This document shows, piece after piece, positions 1 to 11,384 of a stretch of DNA of 64,000 nt. A program made the position numbers and the translations under genes. The notes beneath the pieces were generated by a model, which saw nothing but the letters and a program-made list of their open reading frames with translations, was not told the origin of the DNA and did no database searches. This stretch comes from Solen grandis (lineage: Eukaryota; Mollusca; Bivalvia; Adapedonta; Solenidae): positions 11,690,956 through 11,754,955 of the forward strand of contig CM037778.1 of assembly GCA_021229015.1 (NCBI GenBank). The letters run 5' to 3'. How positions within the stretch are numbered: position 1 is the stretch's first letter; each line of letters begins with the position of its first letter.

Positions 1-733
1 TGTAATTGCATGTTTTGTGCTATAGGTGTTACAGTCATGAGTTATGATGAAAGAGTGTTAAGTGTGTGCCCTTGACAATACGACCTATATCGTCATCTTG
101 GAGCCACTTTTCTCTATATCGGTTATTTCCCCTACTACATTTCCGTATCCGATATGTGTTATAGAGTAGACTTGTTAACGTTAACCTGTAGTTATTGCGT
201 AAGCAACGGTAATAGCGGGCGACGTAAGCTGTAAATAGCAACGTTTTTATTGTCAAAACGAGGCTGGCTTTCTCACTGGGATCCCCGAGAGTAGGAAAAG
301 GTCGAACATGCAGCGACCTGCAATTGTGAACTTTAGGGACTTACTTGATATAACAGTTTCATAGACTCGGAAAGTGCCGGACGTTGTAGTACATTCTAAA
401 CTTTGTGACATTGATTTTAATTAGGAAAGATAAGGTATGTATTTATTCAGTATGACATATGAACATCCTTCTTCTTCCTTTCTTCTTTCTCTTACTCCTC
501 CTCCTCTTCCTTCTTCTTCTTCTTCCTGGCAGTTCTTGAATGGGTGATAATAGCAGTGGGTTTTGCGGCAATGTGGCAAACACTACTACTAATACTACTA
601 TACTGCCGCTATAATAATGAATTCCAGTAATTATGGATGCAACCTACATTAAGTCTATTGCAACGTATGATGTCATCCTTTTAGGTTGATCAAATGAAAT
701 TGCGAAGCAGGGTTTGGGTTCGAGATACGATTT
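1..733. other. Intergenic, no gene seen
   Basis: No convincing exon or RNA gene is visible on either strand. A pyrimidine-rich TTC/CTC tract runs from about 466 to 530, and a short ACT run lies near 582-602. A tRNA-like B-box resemblance (GGGTTCGA) occurs near 716, just before the MITE, and may be the remnant of a SINE interrupted by that insertion; this is weak. Confidence 0.5.
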
Positions 734-737
734 TTAA

Positions 738-971
738 CCCTTTCCCTCATAGAGGAAACCATGAAAAGGCCTATGCGAACAACATAAAACCAGATCAGCC
801 TGCGAGTATCTCGCAGGCTGATCAGGTTTTATGCTGTTCGCTGCTCCTCAGTGGTCTGGAAATGAGGACTTTATAATTAAATTTGGTAAGGTTTAACTGT
901 GGTTTTCTGCAGATCAGGCTTTATGTGGTACCTATTGAGTGCGTCAAAATGAGTCTATATGAGGGAAAGGT
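738..971 (+). mobile_element. piggyBac-like MITE, copy 1
   Basis: A 234-bp non-autonomous element bounded by TTAA at 734-737 and 972-975. The ends are inverted: the left starts CCCTTTCCCTCATA and the right, read in reverse, starts ACCTTTCCCTCATA. TTAA target duplication with a CCC-type inverted end is typical of piggyBac elements, and I see no coding capacity. The centre forms a near-perfect hairpin with 32-nt arms at 775-806 and 810-841 and a 3-nt loop. Two further copies lie at 47476-47682 and 56211-56417. Sola3 also uses TTAA, so the superfamily is an inference. Confidence 0.8.
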
Positions 972-1195
972 TTAAAGTGTATATCTGTCTTGGTAATCGT
1001 AGCTCACCAGAGCACCACGTGCTCAAGGTGAGCGATTGTGATTTTTCCGCGTCCGCCGTGCAGCCTGCGTCGTCTGTCGTGTACGTCGTCAACAATTGGC
1101 TATAATACTTAAAAGACGGAGAGCTCTGGAACCAACGGCGTAAAGTCTCCCCCATTTCAAACTTCAACCCGATATTTTAAAACTATTTTCAATTT

Positions 1196-1975
1196 CCCCT
1201 CCTCGGGAACATAAACAGTGTCTTCAAATGCCCTCCCACGATTTAAGTTGCCTCCCCCCGGAAACGTAAAAACGTTTTTAAATGACCCCTTCCCTTTACG
1301 TCGGGAAAACTTAAACACTCACAATATAAAAAAGAATACAAATATTATTGATATTTCTATTTGTTATTGGAATTTATATAAGATTATATGAGATTAAGGC
1401 TTGTGAAGCTCTCCCAACTTCAAATGACTCCCCCAACCCTTGATGTTTCTTCGTTGGGAAATCATATATATTTTTGTATAACTTATTCTTCGTTAGCACA
1501 TTGATGTAACTATTAGAATGTAATGTTCCTGAACTGAATTTATATTAGGTTAAACAGGTGAATTTGAAAAAAAAAAATTCAATATGAAGATTCCTAGCTG
1601 GATAGGACGTAATATGTAGACTTCCGGGTATAGGACATTTGAAAATGGAGTGATGAGTATTAATTTGCCCCACCCGGGAACATAAAACGTTTTCGAATTC
1701 CCTGAAAAAAAGACTTTGAAAACGTTTTTTGTTTCGAGTGGGGGCCACTTGAAATTATTATTGTTAACGTTTATAAACTATCCCCCATTTCAAGTTCCCT
1801 CTTGGAATTTGAAAAAGTTTTCATTTTTACTCGGGGGAATTTGAAAACGTTTCATTAATTTTCACTAAGCCCTTTCCAGGAATATAAGAACATTTTCAAA
1901 TGTCCGGGGGGGGGGGGGGAAATTTGAAAACATTTTCATTTTCCCGGTGGAAACTTGAATATTTGGTCACTTGTA
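1196..1975. repeat. Degenerate palindromic array centred on AAAACGTTTT
   Basis: About ten spaced motifs combine a purine-rich GGGGAA, TTGAAAACGTTTTCAAAT and a CCCC block, in both orientations. Examples are the cores at about 1269, 1686, 1716, 1845 and 1926. Spacing is irregular (30-60 bp). The AACGTT core is self-complementary, so each unit can form a short stem. It lies inside copy A of the GCTCACC element. Confidence 0.5.
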
Positions 1976-2143
1976 AACGTTACACCGGTAGAATTTTGTG
2001 AAACTTGGCAAGAATGATCATTTGGTGGACTCTCACAAAATTTGCTAAAAATAAACTTAATAAGTGCGGAACTCTGGTTGCCGTAGCAACCAACAGGATT
2101 TTATTTAAAAAACAAAACAAACAAAAAAACCTCTGGAACCAAT

Positions 2144-2545
2144 GGTCAGAATTTTAATTTCATTTGGAATAAACGGTAAAATCATGGTTCTCTACCTTAA
2201 TTTCTAAAAATAAAAGGTCAACCCTTGAAAAATGAGGCCCCTAGGGTGCCGGCGAGTTTTCTTATATACTCTATATAGAAAAGTTCATAATTCTTCTTTA
2301 ATCGGAAACCGCTGGTCAGAATTTAATGTTATTGAGCACAAAAGGTAACCTCATAGCCCTCTACAATAATTGCAAAAAATATAAGTTTCCTTATATACTC
2401 TTCATAGTGGTCAGAATTTAATTTTAATTTACACAAGTGGTCATTATAGCCCTCAACTAAAGCTGCTAAAACAAAGTTGACCCCCTGCAAGAAAGAGCCC
2501 CTTTTGGGTCGGCTAGTTTCCTATTTACTCTGTATAGATAATTTC
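2144..2545. repeat. Three diverged tandem units of about 95-170 bp
   Basis: Units begin GGTCAGAATTTA at 2144, 2314 and 2409. They share an ATAGCCCTC segment, a TTGC/CTGC-AAAA segment and a TATATACTCT end. The middle unit is shortened. They are the core of copy A, analogous to the 160-165-bp cores of the other copies. Confidence 0.5.
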
Positions 2546-2546
2546 A

Positions 2547-2570
2547 CCCCCCCCCCCCCCCCCCCCCCCC
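2547..2570 (+). repeat. Poly-C tract (24 C)
   Basis: Uninterrupted C24 at the end of the copy A tandem core. The complementary G-run could form a quadruplex. The length in the assembly may be unreliable. Confidence 0.8.
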
Positions 2571-2804
2571 TCTGAAATTAATGTCCAGACTTGTACAAAT
2601 AATAATCTAATGTCCCTCTTCTGTAATTGCTTAGTGTTGATTTCTTAAAAATAAGACGTGCATATGGTGGGCTAGTTTTCTTATAAACATTAAAATTCTT
2701 TGTATCTAAAATCTGAATATTGTTACTGCTGAAGATAACCAGATAAAATTATTTTAATCACACTTAAGGTACTCTGGTGAGCGTTTTGGGGCCAACATGA
2801 CCCT

Positions 2805-3477
2805 GATTTTTATCTTTTTTATTGTTGTTTTGTTCCAATCATACTGAAAAATAAAAAATAGTGTATCATTATTTCTAATGGAATTACTCCAGCATTCAGT
2901 CGGCTAGACATGTTTTTTATTGATTTACATTAGATAAAAAAAAGTATTTAAAGTATTAATCTTTTTCTTGTGTCCAGCATTCTGCCATATTTCTTCCTAG
3001 TAGTGTTCAGTTGGATTTTGTTTTGAAAGCAGACGACTAAACCTAATTAATTTTAGTGCAATGTATGCTTGTATATCATCTGAAGAATAAATTACCCACA
3101 TCCTGTCATCACCATCATCTCCTTACTTTTTCAATTAAATACGTTTATTCTACCTACCTACCTAGGAGAATATAAGGAAAAGGGTTGATTAAAGTATATA
3201 AGACACCACATTTGGAACACCTTGCCCATTTCTTCGATACGCGTATACCTAACGGGTTAAGACGGGAATTGACGAATAGATACGATTGCCTCTTACAATG
3301 AGGTGGTGCTGATCCTATGTGGTTAACGACAAATATAAGTAAAACTCCCACGCGTAAAGTCTCCCTCCCATCAGAGGGAGCTGCAGTCCCTGCTCCGATA
3401 TGGTGTGACAGCATCACGTGATGATGATCCTGTTTTGATAAATGTACTTAGTATGAGATCTAAGGAGTACGTGATGA
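2805..3477. other. Intergenic, no gene seen
   Basis: AT-rich sequence without a supported exon. A short open frame on the minus strand (3154-3417) has no recognisable domain. Confidence 0.45.
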
Positions 3478-3630
3478 AAGCGGGGTTGAAAGAGAATTAC
3501 ATGAAACTGACTTTTCGAGGGTTGGGGCACAAACATCTGGGGAGGGGGGGTGGACGGTCCAAAATTGTATTTTTTTTTCCTTATATTTTTGTTTCAATCA
3601 TGATTTAGTTCAGGACAGTACACCAGTATT
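3478..3630 (+). repeat. Direct repeat, first copy (about 150 bp)
   Basis: The stretch from GGGGTTGAAAGAGAATT through CAGTACACCA matches 4263-4410, including shared GGGCACAAACAT, CCAAAATTGTATTTTT and AGTACACCA blocks. The two copies are about 785 bp apart and moderately diverged. Family not recognised. Confidence 0.6.
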
Positions 3631-4262
3631 GCCGGAATGTAGAACGCAATAAGTCTGAATGAAATCAGTATCATAAACTTCCTGTCTGGCATACAAGAAA
3701 AAAAATCATCGCAACGTTACATTTAGGTCTTTATAACATTTGTATTCAGTTAAAATTTGTAACCATAATAAATATTTTTAGATTTTTACTTTTTAAGTGT
3801 CTAAATATAACATTGGTGAATTGGTATGTAATATTGTTATAGCTATTCATCCTGTCACTTTGGATGATCGTGCAGTAGAATGCCGTCAAAACCAAGAAAA
3901 ACATTAATATTTATATTATACTCGGCTTAAAGATTGTTGAGCGGTGTATCAGAGTCCTTAAGATCTAAAAAGATTTACACTTAACGGAACTTCCATCGCT
4001 TCAATATTGTTTGAATATCTCAAAAACTGTACCAGATATTTTTTACCAATTTCACCAAATTCAGACTTATTTTCTAGTGAATTGATACAGTATTTGGTTG
4101 TTGCGCAAAAAAAATATAAATAAATAAAATAAAATGAAATGAAAAAATAAAATAAAAAACATTTACCGGAAGTGTTATGTACGTTACCTTTCGAAAGTCG
4201 CATTATAAATGATATTCAACATCATTATATCTCTACATTGGTTAACAATAGAAAATGGTAAA

Positions 4263-4410
4263 AAATCGGGGTTGAAAGAGAATTTCATGGCAAGGACTTA
4301 TCGAGAGTTAGGGCACAAACATATTAAGAGGGAAAACGGGCCAAAATTGTATTTTTCTATTTTTAGTCCAACCGTTATTTAGTACAGTGCAGTACACCAA
4401 TATCACACAC
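4263..4410 (+). repeat. Direct repeat, second copy (about 150 bp)
   Basis: Partner of 3478-3630 in the same orientation. Together they could be the direct ends of an unrecognised composite element or a segmental duplication; the intervening 630 bp show no coding region. Confidence 0.6.
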
Positions 4411-4610
4411 ACACAAATAAAAATAGCCTATTTGGTAAGAAGAAAAATAATTGGTAAAAAAAATAAAATAAAATCACAAACTTGAATTCCTTTGATAACG
4501 GCATTAGTATCACAGACAAACCGCAGAAACCTGCAAAAATATCACATATTTGGGACTTGCCTATCTTCTTCAAGAACATAGGAATACAGGCTGAAAACTA
4601 TGCGACTTTT

Positions 4611-5873
4611 AACTCACCTGAGCAGAGCCAAGGCTGAGCTTTTGTGATCACTTGATTGTCCGTCGTCCGTCGTGCGTCAACAATTTCAACAATCTTCTCA
4701 TCTGAAACTACCAGATGGATTTTCATCAAATTTTGCCAAACTGATACGTATGATAGGCTAATGCAAATTCCTATTTTTTTTTCTTCAATTCCATGAAAAA
4801 CTCTGGTTGCCATGGCAACCAGAAGATAAAATCTTTAAAATGCCTTTTCTCAGAAATATATAGACCTACAGATTTGATATTTGGTACATAGCATCAACCC
4901 ATGTTGCCTCAACATAAGTGCAAAATTTTGCCCCTGGGGACAATGGGCCACTCCCGGGACCACACAGGGATTTTTTTGGTGTAGAACTACATTGTATATA
5001 GGGAATTATTCAGAAATCTTCTTCTCCGAAACCACTCCATGGATTTTCGCCAAATTTGACCAAAAGGATACTTATGTAAGCCTTAGGCTAATTCCTAATT
5101 TTTATTAAATTTCATGAAGAACTTTGGTTGCCATGGCAACCAGAAAACATAACGTGTGTTGTTGTGGTTAACAATTTCAACAATCTTCTCCTCTGAAACT
5201 TCCAGATGGATTCTCATCAAAATTTACCAAAATAGCCTAATGCAAATTCCTATTTTTTTTTTCAATTCCATGAAAAACTCTGGTCGCCGTGGCAACCAGA
5301 AGGGATAATCTTTAAAATGTTTTTTTTTTTTCTCAGAAATATAAAGACCTACAGATTTGATATTTGGTACATAGCATCAGCTCATGTTGCCTCAACATCA
5401 GTGCAAAATTTTAGCCTGAGGCTAATTCCTAATTTTTATTGAATTTCATGAAGAACTTTGGTTGCCATGGCAACCAGAAAGCATAACTTCAAAATGCGTT
5501 TTCTCAGAAACATACAGACCTACAGATTTGATATTTGGTACATAGCATCAGCTTCTGGTGCCTCAACACTATCAACAAATATATGCATCATGGTTTACAT
5601 GAGGACACTCCCGGGACCACACCTAGATTTTGTATATAAGGATAACAATATAAAGAAAACAAAAAAACCTTTACTTCTGAAACCATTGGTTGGATCATGA
5701 AGAACTTTTGTTGCCATGGTAACCAGAATGCATAACTATAAACTGCTTTCTCTTAAAAACATACAGACCTACAGTTTTGATGTTTGGTAAATAGTATCCT
5801 CTCATGGTTCCAGCCTTTCTTCAACAAACCAAATCTAGGTGAGCGATATAGGGCCATCTTGGTCCTCTTGTTT
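4611..5873 (+). mobile_element. GCTCACC/GGTGAGC element, copy B (with X-box array)
   Basis: The left end reads AACTCACCTGAGCAGAGCC then GTGATCACTTG. The right end reads AGGTGAGCGATATAGGGCC and ends CCTCTTGTTT. The interior consists of diverged repeated units, each with a CTGAAAC-(C/T)CAGATGGATTTTC-type block, the palindrome GTTGCCATGGCAAC, a CATA(A)CTTTAAAATGC block and the phrase ACAGATTTGATATTTGGTAC (4870, 5352 and 5523). No open frame has transposase features. Family membership rests on the shared ends. Confidence 0.65.
4806..5723 (+). promoter_or_regulatory. Repeated RFX X-box-like palindromes
   Basis: GTTGCCATGGCAAC occurs perfectly at 4806-4819, 5127-5140 and 5461-5474. A one-base variant is at 5710-5723 (GTTGCCATGGTAAC) and a two-base variant at 5283-5296. 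This 14-bp inverted repeat is the known consensus of RFX-family winged-helix factors. The motif is repeated because it is part of the element's tandem unit; whether any factor binds it here is unknown. Confidence 0.6.
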
Positions 5874-6827
5874 AATTTTTTTGGGTTACTATCTTTTTGC
5901 GAGTATAGTTTGCAATACAAATAATACGGAATGTGTCTAGTATGATATTTATTATCGTGTGAACTAGTTTAAACATATTTCATATCAAATTATTGAAATC
6001 GTGTGAACTTTTAAGTTAACTCTTGCAGAGGTTTTCAAAATAATGAATTAAGTCTCAAGGTAAACTTAGTATTTCCATGTACTGTATCATGTACCGTGTA
6101 ACTGTTCTAAAAGAAACGTCTCCCGCTCATTTCTTCGAATTTAAGGGATTACCTTGTTTTAGTAGATACGACTGGAAAAACATATCGATTAGTGACATAG
6201 TTAAATATCATATTCGATTTCCTGAAAAATAATTGATACTACTTTTTGTTTACTAGTTTTCTTACTTAGCGAGACACGCATGCGCCAACCATTAAAGCTG
6301 AAACTTCGCTTGTATGACAACAACATTTCTTTTTTCAATATAAACTTAAATTTTGTATCACAGAAACATATCTTCAGATACGTTTTCATAAAGAACATGA
6401 GATTGTAGCGTAATTATGTGTGAATAACGTACATGTTTTATACACGTATAAGAGATCACTCTCTTGTCGCTGTCAGAGGAGGTAAACACATGTAAGATAT
6501 CGCTCTCTTATCTCTGTCAGGGGAGGTAACCACTATAGAGGTCAGAGTACATACGGACGGACGTACACTCTGACACTTTATCTTGATAACTTAACACAAT
6601 TGTTAGTGACTAAACATAGAAAGTTAATTATATCACTTCAGGAAGTTGCAGCTCAGGTTAAAGTGAATTTCGTCGAAGCTAAAATCCCAAGTTATACAAT
6701 TTTTTATTTATTTATTTTTCAAAGAAGAATGTCGTTGATCTGTATTTATTTCCGTAATTGGTCAATTCTTAATATAATGCAATGTAAGAGTATCCCAGCA
6801 TACGAACGGGAGGGTGAGGCCTATATG

Positions 6828-6830
<3 letters not shown>
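5874..6830. other. Intergenic, no gene seen
   Basis: AT-rich. At 6450-6535 a diverged duplication of a GATCACTCTCTTGTC(G/T)CTGTCAG-type phrase (about 52 bp apart) is visible. No exon is supported. Confidence 0.45.

Positions 6831-6870
<40 letters not shown>
6831..6870 (+). repeat. (TA)20 microsatellite
   Basis: Forty uninterrupted bases of alternating TA. Confidence 0.95.
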
Positions 6871-6874
<4 letters not shown>

Positions 6875-7079
6875 AAGACGAAGGGAAGGGATTTTATTAT
6901 GTAGTGAAGACTATAACAAGTTTGTGGACAATTATTTAAATCTCAAGATTTATTCATAGGAGAGCACGTTTATCATTATGGAAAAATCACTGAATATACA
7001 GGTATGTGTTTGTTTAAGATAAACTCTCGAGATTTTATTTTTTCTGCAACCGGTATATGCAGGTACATGTATATCTTCT

Positions 7080-7118
7080 GTGTGTGTGTGTGTGGAGAGA
7101 GAGAGAGAGAGAGAGAGT
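7080..7118 (+). repeat. (TG)n(GA)n compound microsatellite
   Basis: A TG run followed directly by a GA run. Confidence 0.9.
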
Positions 7119-7562
7119 CGTACATGTTTGTATCCAAGTTCATTTATATTTAGATTTGAGATGTTTATCTGCCAAGTGCATCTTCCTGATCGTCTTTGTT
7201 TTACATTCAATGACAAAAGATCAAAACCACTGAATTTTCGATTGGAAGACGGCCAAAATTGACTTCCTGACAAATGCGTAATTTACATAACGCCTACATT
7301 ATTGTGAACTACTAAGTCCGTGGTGGCATTATATAGTACACAGTCTTAAGGTAATCCATCCATCATTAAATTATAACCATGGTCCTTTAAATGCTTAAAC
7401 TGAATTCAATGCAGATGCAAGCATCCATTAACTTAGTTATAGGCTCTTTTACTCAATGTCTAAAGGCTTGCATTTACTACAGAATTCCCATGATCACTTG
7501 ATGGACCATGATCGCAATTTAAATATGGATGGATAACCTTAATATGATTGAAGAAACGATAG

Positions 7563-8304
7563 ATGCATCATCATCACGCTGTCACGATAATAATGATTAT
7601 GAAAAATGGTGACAATGATGCTGGTGTTGATGATAATGATGATAGGTATAATGGTAAGAGTAAAAGTTATAATGATGATATTGGTGATCATCGTCGTCGT
7701 CATCATAATCGTCATTATCGTCGTCGTTATCGTCATAATCGTCGTCATCATGGTCGTGATCATCATCATCGTCGTCATCGTCATTATCGTCCTCATCATA
7801 ATCGTCCTCATCATCATCATCATCATCATCATAATCGTCATTATCTTAATCGTTATCATCATCGTCGTCATCATCAAAATCGTCATCATCATAATCGCCA
7901 TCGTCATCGTCGTCATTGTCATAATCGTCATTGTCATAATCGTCATTGTCATAATCGTCATTGTCATAATCGTCACCATCGTTGTCGTCATCATCATAAT
8001 CGTCGTCATCATCGTCTCGATCGTCATCATCGTCATTATCGTCCTCATATTCAAAATCGTCATCATCATCGTCGACATCATTTTAATCGTCATTATCATC
8101 ATCATCGTCATCATCATCGTCGACATCATTATAATCGTCATTATCGTCGCCGTATCATCTTAATCGTCATCATCATCATAATCGTCATTATCGTTGTCAT
8201 CATCTCATTCATATCATCATCGTCGTCATCATCTTAGTCTCATAATCATCTCGCCATCATCATAATCGTCATCATCATCGTCGTCATCATCACAATCATC
8301 AATA
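7563..8304. repeat. Long imperfect ATC/CGT trinucleotide tract
   Basis: About 740 bp of CATCATCGTCGTCATTATCGT-type triplets with a recurrent CATAATCGT nonamer and 12-bp CATTGTCATAAT units at 7912-7970. Long open frames exist on both strands (His/Arg-rich, Ile/Val-rich and Met/Thr-rich), exactly as expected from a triplet repeat, so none is called a gene. Confidence 0.9.
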
Positions 8305-8540
8305 TTAAAATATAATCTTTATCATACACCATGACAGATGGTTGGAAACTTGTATTAAATGGCTTATATACCCGTTTATTTTGTTTTTCAAAATAAGCAA
8401 CGATTCAGACAGGACAAAATGTTATTACATATATTTTGTGTAGGTTTCTACGTATTAAAGACACTGCTGTTTGTATTTGAGTCCAATACAACCAATGAAA
8501 TTATATTTTTTAATTATAACAATATTGAGTTTACCGCGTG

Positions 8541-8740
8541 AACGGGGTGTCGTGGGTTCGAACCCCGGCAGCGACACACTATAGTCACTGGTATGACTCT
8601 ATATGTGATATGGAGCTCTGTGCTCCTGAGGGTAGTTCCAGGACTGGTAGGGTCCAGTGACTGGTCAATGTGACTGGGTACGATGTCATGTTACTTATCT
8701 ATGGCGGGATATTAAACTGAGACAACACTATGACTGTAAA
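8541..8740 (+). mobile_element. Degenerate tRNA-derived SINE
   Basis: A B-box-like GGGTTCGAACCCC at about 8554-8566 is followed by a body matching the better copy at 9861-10168 (GGGTAGTTCCAGGACTGG, TGTGACTGGGTACGATGTCATG, GGCGGGATATTAAACTGAG). The A-box end is missing or very diverged. Confidence 0.7.
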
Positions 8741-8816
8741 ACTTCAAAATTCTCTGAAACCAAGTAGGTTAAAATATAATACTGTCACTATATATAATAA
8801 GAACAAGTCATGTGGT

Positions 8817-8845
8817 ATATATATATATATATATATATATCTATC

Positions 8846-8877
<32 letters not shown>
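8817..8877. repeat. (TA)n palindromic microsatellite
   Basis: Two TA runs separated by CTATCTATATG, able to form a long AT cruciform. Confidence 0.9.
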
Positions 8878-9125
8878 GATCGAGTGTCGACCACGTGATG
8901 CGAGAAGGCACGCGTATAAGTCTAATAAGATAATGTACAGGTATTAGGAAAACCAAATTCATACCATGATCTATTTTTACGTGAGCATTTCATTCCTGAA
9001 CAATAACTTGACATTCTACTTTCTCTTAATATTCGTCACCGATGATAAAAAAATAACGTTTTACAAGTGTACATACAGGCTTAAATTTCTTTCCTTTAAA
9101 ACTAAAGAATGGGATAGAATCATCG

Positions 9126-9195
9126 CTATATGAGTGATACATAAAATGAGTGATATATAATATGAGTGGTACATAATATGAGTGATACATAATTA
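9126..9195 (+). repeat. Four tandem copies of a 16-20-bp unit
   Basis: Units of the type ATGAGTGATACATAA are repeated with minor changes. Confidence 0.7.
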
Positions 9196-9860
9196 AGTGA
9201 CGCCCAAAACTGGTAGTGAATTGATGTAATCCAGTTTCTGATATCGTAAACAGGTAAGTGGTAACTCACTATTTCCTATCATGATACGGACCTGATGATC
9301 ATAAAGACTGGCTATAGAGTCTACGTTTTTATCTTTTATCTTTTCAATTCAAGCTTAATAAAAACTTAGAAATTGTACCAAAATGTACAGTAAAATTCCT
9401 CATGTACAAAATGGTTAAAAACCCGGGCTTTTATCTCTCAACATTCAGCTATGCCAGTGTCTACTTACTTACCGATGCGAATCTAGATCAGGCTTACGTA
9501 CTTATTGTATTTTACAATGTGTCTTAGTCGTAGCAAAAGTACTGGTCAGTGAGGACAGGTATAAAGACCGATCAGCCTGCGTGTAATCACTGTTTTATAC
9601 TTATTTTCTGAATTTTAGAAAATGCACCATGATTGTTTTACTAAATTTGAAAATGATTAAGACTGATCAATGATGATGATGCTATTGTTAACGACGAGAA
9701 TAGTGATGATGATGATGATGATAGATTTGGTGTTGTGGTGCTGAAGGATGACAGAAAAGGGAAGACTAAAAGTCTCCTCTTTCCTATCGATTTTTTTTTA
9801 TCTTACACCTGGTGCAATTTCCGCCATCTTTCTCTAGGAGTAATTACATACTTATGGCCC
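9196..9860. other. Intergenic, no gene seen
   Basis: Contains a GATCAGCCTGCG-type repeat remnant near 9581 (also echoed in the MITE at 793 and near 15810-15850) and a short GAT run at 9703-9722. No exon is supported. Confidence 0.4.
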
Positions 9861-10168
9861 GTCCCCGATGGCCGAGTGGTTAGAGCGTCCGCCTCGGGAG
9901 CGGGAGGTCGTGGGTTCGATCCCCGGCCTCGACATACCAAAGTCATAAAAATGGTACTGTTATAGCTCCCTTGCTTGGCGCTCAGCATATAAGGGTAGTT
10001 GCAGGTCTGGTTGACCCGGTGTCAGGATATTGTGACTGGGTGTGATATCATGCCACATGTCTGCGGCGTGATACTACAGTGTGGCAGCACTATATCTGTC
10101 TCAAGTAGACATCGTCTCCAGATCACTGAAATACTCTTAGTGGGACGTTAAACCCAACAAACAAACAT
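9861..10168 (+). mobile_element. tRNA-derived SINE, near full length
   Basis: The head has a pol III A box (TGGCCGAGTGG, 9869-9879) and B box (GGTTCGATCCCC, 9913-9924), with an anticodon-like loop reading CGG (Pro-like). The acceptor stem pairs poorly, so it is not a working tRNA. The body contains CTTGGCGCTCAGCATA and GTGACTGGGTGTGATATCATG. The tail is GGGACGTTAAACCCAACAAA followed by CAAACA. This head-body-tail order is typical of bivalve SINEs; membership of a named family is not established here. Confidence 0.85.
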
Positions 10169-11176
10169 ACTTAGGGGGCGGGGGTTACTCGATGGAAATG
10201 GCACAATATAAGTCTTGGACAAAATGATATTTGTTTGATTCTCACAGGACATTTTAGGATATTTTATATGCCGAGAGCTAAATAAAAGTCTAATTATCTT
10301 AACTTCATAGAATTAACAAGTATTGCTCCCGCCTTCCAAGATGAATGCTTTGTTCTTGTTTGATTTGGTAGCAGGTTCATTTGTTTTATTTTAAAATAAT
10401 TTTGTTGTCGACGCAAATTAAAAAAGAATCTGGTGAATAGGACCAGTCGTAGTAATTGTATAGCAAACTTATAATTATAAATCTGAAGGTAAGTGCTCGC
10501 AGAGTAACAGATAAGCAGGGTATTTACCTAATTTATTTGGGGAAAACAGCATAGTTTTCAAAATCATAGGGTATCTTAAAAGCAAAAAAAAAAAAAAAAA
10601 AATGAAAACTCAATTAAAATGTTGGCAGCTTTATACAAATTACAAATTATACAGATTACCGTTTTTTAAAACCCTTCATGAAAAAAAAAGATTATCTATA
10701 GATCTGCTGTCAGTCTAAGTTTCTTTTCGCCGTAGTTCAAAAAAAAAAAACACGGTAAAGATTCAATGGACTTTTTTTTTTAAAAAATGGTCCCAAATAA
10801 AAGTGCGGTAAACATTTGTAAGTTTCGGAAACGTAATTATTTCCAATTACTCTGCAATACACAGTTTTGGGGGACTAATCGGTGTCTAACATACTAGCGC
10901 CGGATGTGACATTCTCAAAGGTTCAAACCGAATTCGGGTAACGTATGCCTATGTTTTGAAATTATAATAAGGAACGCATGGCTAAATTAGTTAAATGAAT
11001 TTTAAAGTATTTTCGAGAAGGCTTCTTGTATTTTAGGTTTTTATTTACTGGGTTTCACAACGATTGCAAAGCACTATATATAGCACTATATAGTTGTACT
11101 TAGAAACGGTACATAACAACGAGCGTAGCATTTCAAACATGAATTGAAGTTATCGGACCTGTGTCGGTCTCTCTCC

Positions 11177-11211
<35 letters not shown>

Positions 11212-11384
11212 ATTTCGAGGTAGATGTCCAACTGTACAAACGTTTAACGCTTTACATCTTTAATACATCTAGTTTTATGTATCGATTAACGTATAGATAA
11301 TTCTGATAGTGATTAATGTATTGATATTTCAAGTGTTGAATCTGATAAGAATATTAAACACATTTTGTAACAGTCTGACTTCCT
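10169..11384. other. Intergenic, no gene seen
   Basis: AT-rich with several A or T runs (10585, 10681, 10741, 10772) and a (TGTC)n run at about 11177-11208. No exon is supported; the stretch ends at an assembly gap. Confidence 0.45.

Larger units (their letters stand above)
1001..2804 (+). mobile_element. GCTCACC/GGTGAGC element, copy A
   Basis: The left end carries a small hairpin (GCTCACC at 1002-1008 with GGTGAGC at 1027-1033, separated by GAGCAC/GTGCTC) followed by GATTGTGAT. The right end (2775-2804) reads TGGTGAGCG, then a degenerate GGGGCCAACATGACCC. The same ends recur at 4611-5873, 37478-40382 and 62622-63058. The interior holds an AACGTT-rich array (1196-1975), a degenerate X-box (2077-2090) and three tandem copies of a unit starting GGTCAGAATTTA (2144, 2314, 2409). 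No transposase is visible, so it is non-autonomous. Confidence 0.6.

Noticed and set aside
7539..8237. Open frames of 185-224 residues on both strands, including a His/Arg-rich one
   Set aside because: Direct product of an ATC/CGT triplet tract; low complexity and open on both strands.
9861..9935. tRNA-Pro(CGG)-like sequence
   Set aside because: A and B boxes are good, but the acceptor stem does not pair and it continues into a SINE body and tail.
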